The notes under the pieces were generated by a model. That model made no database searches. It was not told the origin of the DNA and saw only the letters and a program-made list of their open reading frames with translations. Below, in pieces: positions 58,412 to 64,000 of a DNA stretch of 64,000 bases; the stretch's first letter is position 1; each line of letters starts with the position of its first letter. The stretch is from Phenylobacterium sp. RIFCSPHIGHO2_01_FULL_69_31 (lineage in GTDB: Bacteria > Pseudomonadota > Alphaproteobacteria > Caulobacterales > Caulobacteraceae): the NCBI RefSeq assembly GCF_001824475.1, contig NZ_MHXN01000016.1:1-64000 (forward strand), given 5' to 3'. The translations under genes were made by a program, and so were the position numbers.

Positions 58412-59652
58412 TTGGGCAGCAACGGTTCGAGCTGGGCCAGGGCCTGGTCCAGCGCCGCGCCCTGGCGGCGGGCGTAGGCGAGGGCGGCCTCGCCCATCCG
58501 CCGGGCGATGGTGGGATAGGCCAGCAGCCCACGGACGTGGCGCTCCAGGGCGGCCATGTCCCCAGCCTCGATCGCGGCCGCGTGCGCGAACAGGTCGGCA
58601 TAGGCGTCGGCGGCGTTGAAGGCGTGCGGCCCGGTCAAGATCGGCCGACCGATCCGGGCGGGCTCCAGCGGGTTGTGGCCGCCGACGCCGGGGACGAAGG
58701 CGCCGCCCATGATCACCACCTCGGCCAGGCGGAAGAACAGGCCGAGCTCGCCCAGGGTGTCGGCGAGGTAGACCGGGCCGTCCGGCGCCTCGCCGGCGCT
58801 GCGGCGCGTGGCGGCCAGCTCGCGGGCCAGGTCCGCGCCGCGGTCGGGATGGCGAGGGGCGATCACCAGCAAGGCCTCGGGCGCGGCGCGGCGCACCGCC
58901 TCGGCGATCGGCGCTTCCTCGCCGGGATGGGTGCTGGCGGCGAGCACGACCTTGCGGCCGGCGATGGCCGCGCGCATCCGGCCCAGTTCGGCGTCGTCGG
59001 CGGGCAGGGGCTCGCCCACCAGCTTGAGGTTCAGCCCTGGCCCGGGCACGCCGCCCAGACGCCGGATGCGCGCCTCTGTGGCCGTGTCCTGGGGCAGGAT
59101 CAGGTCGAAGGCCCCGATCAGCGCCCGCGCCGATGCGGGCCATCGAGCCCACCGCGTGGCGCTGGCCTCGGTCATCCGGGCCGACAGCAGGGCCAGGCGG
59201 GTCCCGCGCGCCTTGGCCGCCAGGATCAGGTTGGGCCAGATCTCGCTCTCGACGAAGACGGCCAGCGCCGGCTGCCAGTGATCCAGGAACCGTCGCGCCG
59301 CGCCCGGCGTGTCGACGGGCGCGAACTGGTGGATCACGCCCTTCGGCAGGCGGGCCGTCAGCAGCCGGGCGGCGGTCACCGTGCCGGAGGTCACCAGCAG
59401 GGTCAGGCCCGGCCGGCGCGCCCTGAGCGCGGCCACCAGGGGCAGGAGCGAGGTGGTCTCGCCGACGCTGACGCCGTGCAGCCAGACGAGCGGGCCGGCC
59501 GGCCGGGGGACGCCGGGGCGGCCCAGGCGCTCGCCCAGGCGGTCCGGGTCCTCCTTGCCGCGGCGGGCGCGGCCGCGCAGCAGGGCCGGCGCGAAGGGCT
59601 CCAGCAGGCCGGTCGCCGCGCCGTAGAGGGCCAGCGGGAGGGTGCGCTTCAC
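58408..59652 (-). CDS. waaA: 3-deoxy-D-manno-octulosonic acid transferase
   Basis: 414 residues, GTG start with GAGGTG upstream. Adds Kdo to lipid A precursor. GT30 features: LVWLHGVSVGETTSLLPL, the acceptor-side VFVESEIWPNLI with the catalytic Glu, ASTHPGEEAPIAEAV and FVPGVGGHNPLEPARIGRPI. Overlaps lpxK by ATGA and the upstream cation exporter by GTGA. Confidence 0.95.
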   Translation of the reverse strand: MKRTLPLALYGAATGLLEPFAPALLRGRARRGKEDPDRLGERLGRPGVPRPAGPLVWLHGVSVGETTSLLPLVAALRARRPGLTLLVTSGTVTAARLLTARLPKGVIHQFAPVDTPGAARRFLDHWQPALAVFVESEIWPNLILAAKARGTRLALLSARMTEASATRWARWPASARALIGAFDLILPQDTATEARIRRLGGVPGPGLNLKLVGEPLPADDAELGRMRAAIAGRKVVLAASTHPGEEAPIAEAVRRAAPEALLVIAPRHPDRGADLARELAATRRSAGEAPDGPVYLADTLGELGLFFRLAEVVIMGGAFVPGVGGHNPLEPARIGRPILTGPHAFNAADAYADLFAHAAAIEAGDMAALERHVRGLLAYPTIARRMGEAALAYARRQGAALDQALAQLEPLLPK

Positions 59653-60623
59653 ACCACCTCGGCGGGCGCGAGGCGGCAGGCGTGGGCCGCGTCGGTCTCG
59701 ACCTGCAGGGTGGCGTGGCCGATCTTGAACCGCGCCTCCAGGCCCTCGCAGGCCAGGTGGAGGAAGCGGTCGCCGTCGCTGTTGGCGGGGCGCAGGATGT
59801 GGGCGGTCATGGCCGTCTCGGTGGTGGACAGCGCCCAGACGTGCAGGTCGTGGACGCCTTCGACGCCCGGCAGGCCGGCGAGGTAGCGGCGGACGGCCTC
59901 GACGTCGATGCCGCGCGGGGCGGCGTCGAGGGCGAGGTCGGCGGAGTCGCGCAGCAGGCTCCACGTGCCCAGCACGATGACCCCCGCGATGATCAGGCTG
60001 AGGGCCGGGTCGATCCAGAGGACGCCGGTGCGGGCCATGAGGAAGGCGCCGGCCACCACGGCCAGCGAGACGCCCGCGTCGGCCGCCATGTGCAGGAAGG
60101 CGCCGCGGACGTTCAGGTCGTCGTGGCTGCCGCGCATGAACAGCATCGCCGTCGCGCCGTTGATCAGGACGCCCAGGCCGGCCGTCAGCATGACGATGTC
60201 GGAGTCGATGGGGGCCGGGGTTCCCAGGCGGCGCACGGCCTCGGAGACGATGGCGCCCACCGCGATCAGCAGCAGGATGGCGTTGGCCAGGGAGGCCAGG
60301 ATGGTGCCCTTGCGCAGGCCGTAGGTACGCCGGCCGCCCGGCGCGCGCCGGGCGAGGATCGTGGCGCCCCAGGCCAGCAGGAGGGACAGCACGTCGGAGA
60401 GGTTGTGGCCGGCGTCGGCCAGCAGGGCCAGGGATCCGGTCCAGAGGCCGGCCGCGACCTCCGCCGCCACGAAGGCGGTGTTGAGGATCACCCCGATGGC
60501 GAAGGCGCGGCCCATGTTGGCCGGGGCGTGATGGTGGTGGCCGCCGTGGCTGTGGCCGTGGTCATGACCGTGGTGGTCATGATCGTGCGCGTGGTCGTGA
60601 TGCTCGTGCGCGGGGTCGGCCAT
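59649..60623 (-). CDS. Cation diffusion facilitator (CDF) metal exporter
   Basis: 324 residues. A His/Asp-rich N terminus (HEHHDHAHDHDHHGHDHGHSHGG) binds metal, followed by six membrane helices with LLADAGHNLSDVLSLLLAWG and LHMAADAGVSLAVVAGA supplying the two H-x3-D transport sites, and a cytoplasmic C-terminal domain. Probable Zn2+/Co2+ exporter of the CzcD/ZitB group. Unusual for its position inside the lipid A/Kdo operon, coupled to waaA by a GTGA overlap. Confidence 0.92.
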   Translation of the reverse strand: MADPAHEHHDHAHDHDHHGHDHGHSHGGHHHHAPANMGRAFAIGVILNTAFVAAEVAAGLWTGSLALLADAGHNLSDVLSLLLAWGATILARRAPGGRRTYGLRKGTILASLANAILLLIAVGAIVSEAVRRLGTPAPIDSDIVMLTAGLGVLINGATAMLFMRGSHDDLNVRGAFLHMAADAGVSLAVVAGAFLMARTGVLWIDPALSLIIAGVIVLGTWSLLRDSADLALDAAPRGIDVEAVRRYLAGLPGVEGVHDLHVWALSTTETAMTAHILRPANSDGDRFLHLACEGLEARFKIGHATLQVETDAAHACRLAPAEVV

Positions 60624-60635
60624 CGGGCCTATGTC

Positions 60636-61360
60636 TCACCGACCGGGCAGGGGATCAATGTGCGGGCGTCCCACCAGCGCTTCCGCACGGCGGGTCGCCG
60701 CCGAGAGGCGCGCCGACCAGTCGGCGATCAGCCCGGCGATTACCGCCTCGTCCGCATCGGCGGGGACGTGGAGCGGCCCCTCCCACACCACGGCGCCGCG
60801 GCCGAAGGGGGCGGCGAACATCACCTTGTCCCAGGTGCCGGCGAGCTGCCAGGCGGGGTTGGCGGCGATGCCCATGAGGAACACCGGCTGGCCCGAGCGC
60901 CGGGCGATCTGCAGGGAGCCGGCGGCGATCACCTCGTTGGGGCCACGCGGTCCGTCGGGTGTCACGACCAGGGCGCCGCCCTCCTTCACCCAGGCGGTGG
61001 CTTCGCGGATGGCCGCCACCGCCTGGCGGGCCTTGGCGGCATCGCCCTTCTTGGCCGAGGAGACGCGGATGGCGGGGAAGCCGGACATGTCGAGGGCGCG
61101 GGCGATGAATTCGCCGTCCGCGGAGGGGGAGACCAGGCAGCGGGTGCGCTTGCGCCACCACTGCGGTGCGGTGGCCAGGCACAGGGGGATGCGGCCGTGC
61201 CAGAAGAGGGCGATGGCGCCGGTCGCATCGTCGGCCAGCACCGGCTCGACGCAGGCCAGGTTCTCGTGCCGCCAGCGGACGGTGCGCAGCAAGAGGCGCA
61301 GGTAGGTCCCCAGCACCCAGCCGAGGAACCCCTGGACGCCGTCGCTCCGGAGAAACGCCT

Positions 61361-61364
<4 letters not shown>
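60636..61364 (-). CDS. DUF374/lysophospholipid acyltransferase family protein
   Basis: 242 residues with an N-terminal hydrophobic stretch and the motifs AIALFWHGRIPLCLA and VVTPDGPRGP, characteristic of the DUF374 acyltransferases near lipid A genes. Possibly a lipid A or phospholipid acyltransferase on the cytoplasmic face. ATG 61364 overlaps the ABC transporter stop (ATGA); the CDF gene begins 12 bases after its own stop. Confidence 0.88.
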
Positions 61365-63136
<1,772 letters not shown>

Positions 63137-63186
63137 AGGGCTGGGGTCCGACGTTGCGGCGCGCAAGTCAAGCGCGGGAGGGAACC

Positions 63187-63262
63187 CGCAGAAAACGCAG
63201 AACACGCAGAAGGCGCCGGGGAAGGCTGCCTGCCCCCGGGTCGTTCTGCGTCGTCTGCGTCT
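63187..63262. repeat. Direct plus inverted CGCAGAA repeats upstream of the MsbA-like gene
   Basis: Three spaced copies of CGCAGAA (63187-63193, 63196-63202, 63105-type unit at 63205-63211) on one side and the inverted TTCTGCG plus TCTGCGT (63244-63261) on the other, enclosing a GC-rich loop. They can form an imperfect stem-loop. Similar short-unit elements are common intergenic repeats. It lies between the MsbA-like start (63136) and the next gene's stop (63296). Confidence 0.5.
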
Positions 63263-63295
63263 TAAGATGATGTCAGGAAGGCGCGGGGGCGCCGA

Positions 63296-63940
63296 TCAGG
63301 CAGAACTTCGCCAAGTGTGGAGGGGCGAGGCCGATGGCGGCAGCGTGAGTGGCGGTCGCGGGAGCGCGGCGGCGCCCAGGAGCGCGGATCGGCGGGCGGC
63401 CGGCAGCGCCGGGGCCGGGTTGTTCCCCCTCCACCGTCCTTCGGCCGGTCCCCCTCCCCCTGCGGGCGAGGAGATGGGGGCGACGGGGGGCTCGATGTCG
63501 AGGTCGTGGCGGATGCCGGCGATGCAGGTCTCGACCGCCGCGTGGACGGCTTCCAGGTCCGGGTGCTCGGCCTGCAGCAGGCCGTCGAGCTCGTCCAGTG
63601 TGTCGTCGGCGTCGCTGGACTCGTACTCGTCCCAGCCGATCCGTTCGGAGGGCGGGCGCGGCGGGGCGGGCGCTCGGGTCGGGGAGGGCGGCGCGGTGGC
63701 GACGGGGGCGCGGTCACGCTCCAGTCGGCGCGCCTCCTGCGCCAGCCGGAACTCCAGCGCCAGGGTCTGGCGCACGGCGCGCGACGCGCGATGGAAGGCA
63801 AGGCCGAGCTGCGCCTGGGTCTGAGGATCGCGGGCCTGCAACATGGCCTCGCTCAGCCGGCGCACCATGGTCATCCCGACCTCGGCCAGCTCCGCCAGCA
63901 CGCGGCCGTGCCGCTCGCCCATGTCGATCCCGTCGGACAT
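63296..63940 (-). CDS. Uncharacterised protein, C-terminal part encoded by a palindromic repeat
   Basis: 214 residues from ATG 63940. Residues 1-80 are helical (HGRVLAELAEVGMTMVRRLSE, LGLAFHRASRAVRQTLALEF), then a Pro/Ala linker and an acidic segment SDADDTLDELDGLLQAEHPD. Residues about 153-172 come from a palindromic element (63425-63482), and what follows is low-complexity, so an earlier stop in ancestors is likely. No recognised domain. A promoter-like sequence lies just upstream. Upstream of, and same strand as, the MsbA-like operon. Confidence 0.6.
   Translation of the reverse strand: MSDGIDMGERHGRVLAELAEVGMTMVRRLSEAMLQARDPQTQAQLGLAFHRASRAVRQTLALEFRLAQEARRLERDRAPVATAPPSPTRAPAPPRPPSERIGWDEYESSDADDTLDELDGLLQAEHPDLEAVHAAVETCIAGIRHDLDIEPPVAPISSPAGGGGPAEGRWRGNNPAPALPAARRSALLGAAALPRPPLTLPPSASPLHTWRSSA
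63425..63482. repeat. GC-rich palindromic repeat, copy 2 (inside uncharacterised CDS)
   Basis: Plus strand begins CCCCCTCCACCG, then GTCCCCCTCCCCC, matching the minus-strand reading of copy 1 at 2071-2128 outside the variable hairpin loops. Imperfect stems remain (CCCCCTCCCC against GGAGATGGGGG). Same family, different orientation in the window. Confidence 0.65.
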
Positions 63941-63952
63941 GAACAAAAAGAG

Positions 63953-63977
63953 AACATAGACAGCGCGACGAGTCAAA
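63953..63977 (-). promoter_or_regulatory. Possible promoter of the uncharacterised gene
   Basis: Minus strand TTGACTC (from 63976) then 9 bases and TCTATGTT (63960-63953), close to the Caulobacter housekeeping pattern, 13 bases before the ATG at 63940, in the most AT-rich stretch of this end of the window. Confidence 0.35.
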
Positions 63978-64000
63978 TCTGTTCTGGGGAAGCCCGGCCG

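Noticed and set aside
57326-59886. Plus-strand frames opposite lpxK and waaA
   Set aside because: Both minus-strand genes have full family motifs; the plus frames are antisense shadows.

Overview
This is a high-GC alphaproteobacterial chromosome segment, most likely from the family Caulobacteraceae (Phenylobacterium or Caulobacter type). The evidence is very high G+C with GC-rich third codon positions, an RTX S-layer-type protein beside an RsaD/RsaE-like type I secretion pair, two HWE/HisKA_2-type histidine kinases, a CYP153-type P450, a PEPxxWA-tailed secreted protein, and a short GC-rich palindromic repeat family that also sits inside genes. I saw no rRNA, tRNA, CRISPR array, insertion sequence or prophage. 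Coding density is very high and no gap between genes exceeds about 220 bases.

Layout. 1-2784: two minus-strand DNA repair genes (PdeM-type nuclease, cut by the window edge, and a ligase-associated DEXH helicase). 2876-20437: mixed accessory and housekeeping genes: a family 2 glycosyltransferase, a lipoprotein with a methyltransferase fold, C69 and DUF885 peptidases, a LuxR/hydrolase fusion, a PEPxxWA-tailed protein, a CYP153 P450, a PA2928-type protein, an HWE kinase, an SDR, an exported carbonic anhydrase, a tandem pair of small unknown proteins, a VOC protein, an RNB nuclease and two small envelope proteins. 20476-51154: a roughly 30 kb cell-surface island. It holds an ABC polysaccharide exporter, a lipid-linked sugar synthase/flippase/GT-C trio, two sulfotransferases, two tandem glycosyltransferases carrying N-P-D-V repeats, a stand-alone protein made of the same repeats, a type I secretion ATPase and fusion protein followed by their probable RTX substrate, further glycosyltransferases, an LytM/M23 peptidase, and a seven-gene CDP-sugar cluster (rfbF, rfbG, C-methyltransferase, 3,5-epimerase, acetyltransferase, reductase/epimerase, acyltransferase). 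A GT41-like TPR glycosyltransferase lies at its right end.

51191-57326: SemiSWEET, an HWE/HisKA_2-type kinase, purD, an M13 peptidase, an SRPBCC protein and an aminoglycoside-phosphotransferase-fold kinase. 57422-63136: a tightly overlapping minus-strand lipid A/Kdo operon (MsbA-like ABC transporter, DUF374 acyltransferase, CDF metal exporter, waaA, lpxK). 63296-63940: an uncharacterised protein with a second palindromic repeat copy inside it.

How the genes fit together (inference): the central island looks like a programme for building and decorating an S-layer-like RTX coat and the glycan that holds or surrounds it. It combines precursor synthesis, lipid-carrier transfer, ABC export, sulfation, branching sugar synthesis and type I export. 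Many neighbouring genes overlap by exactly 4 bases (ATGA, GTGA or TTGA), pointing to translational coupling.
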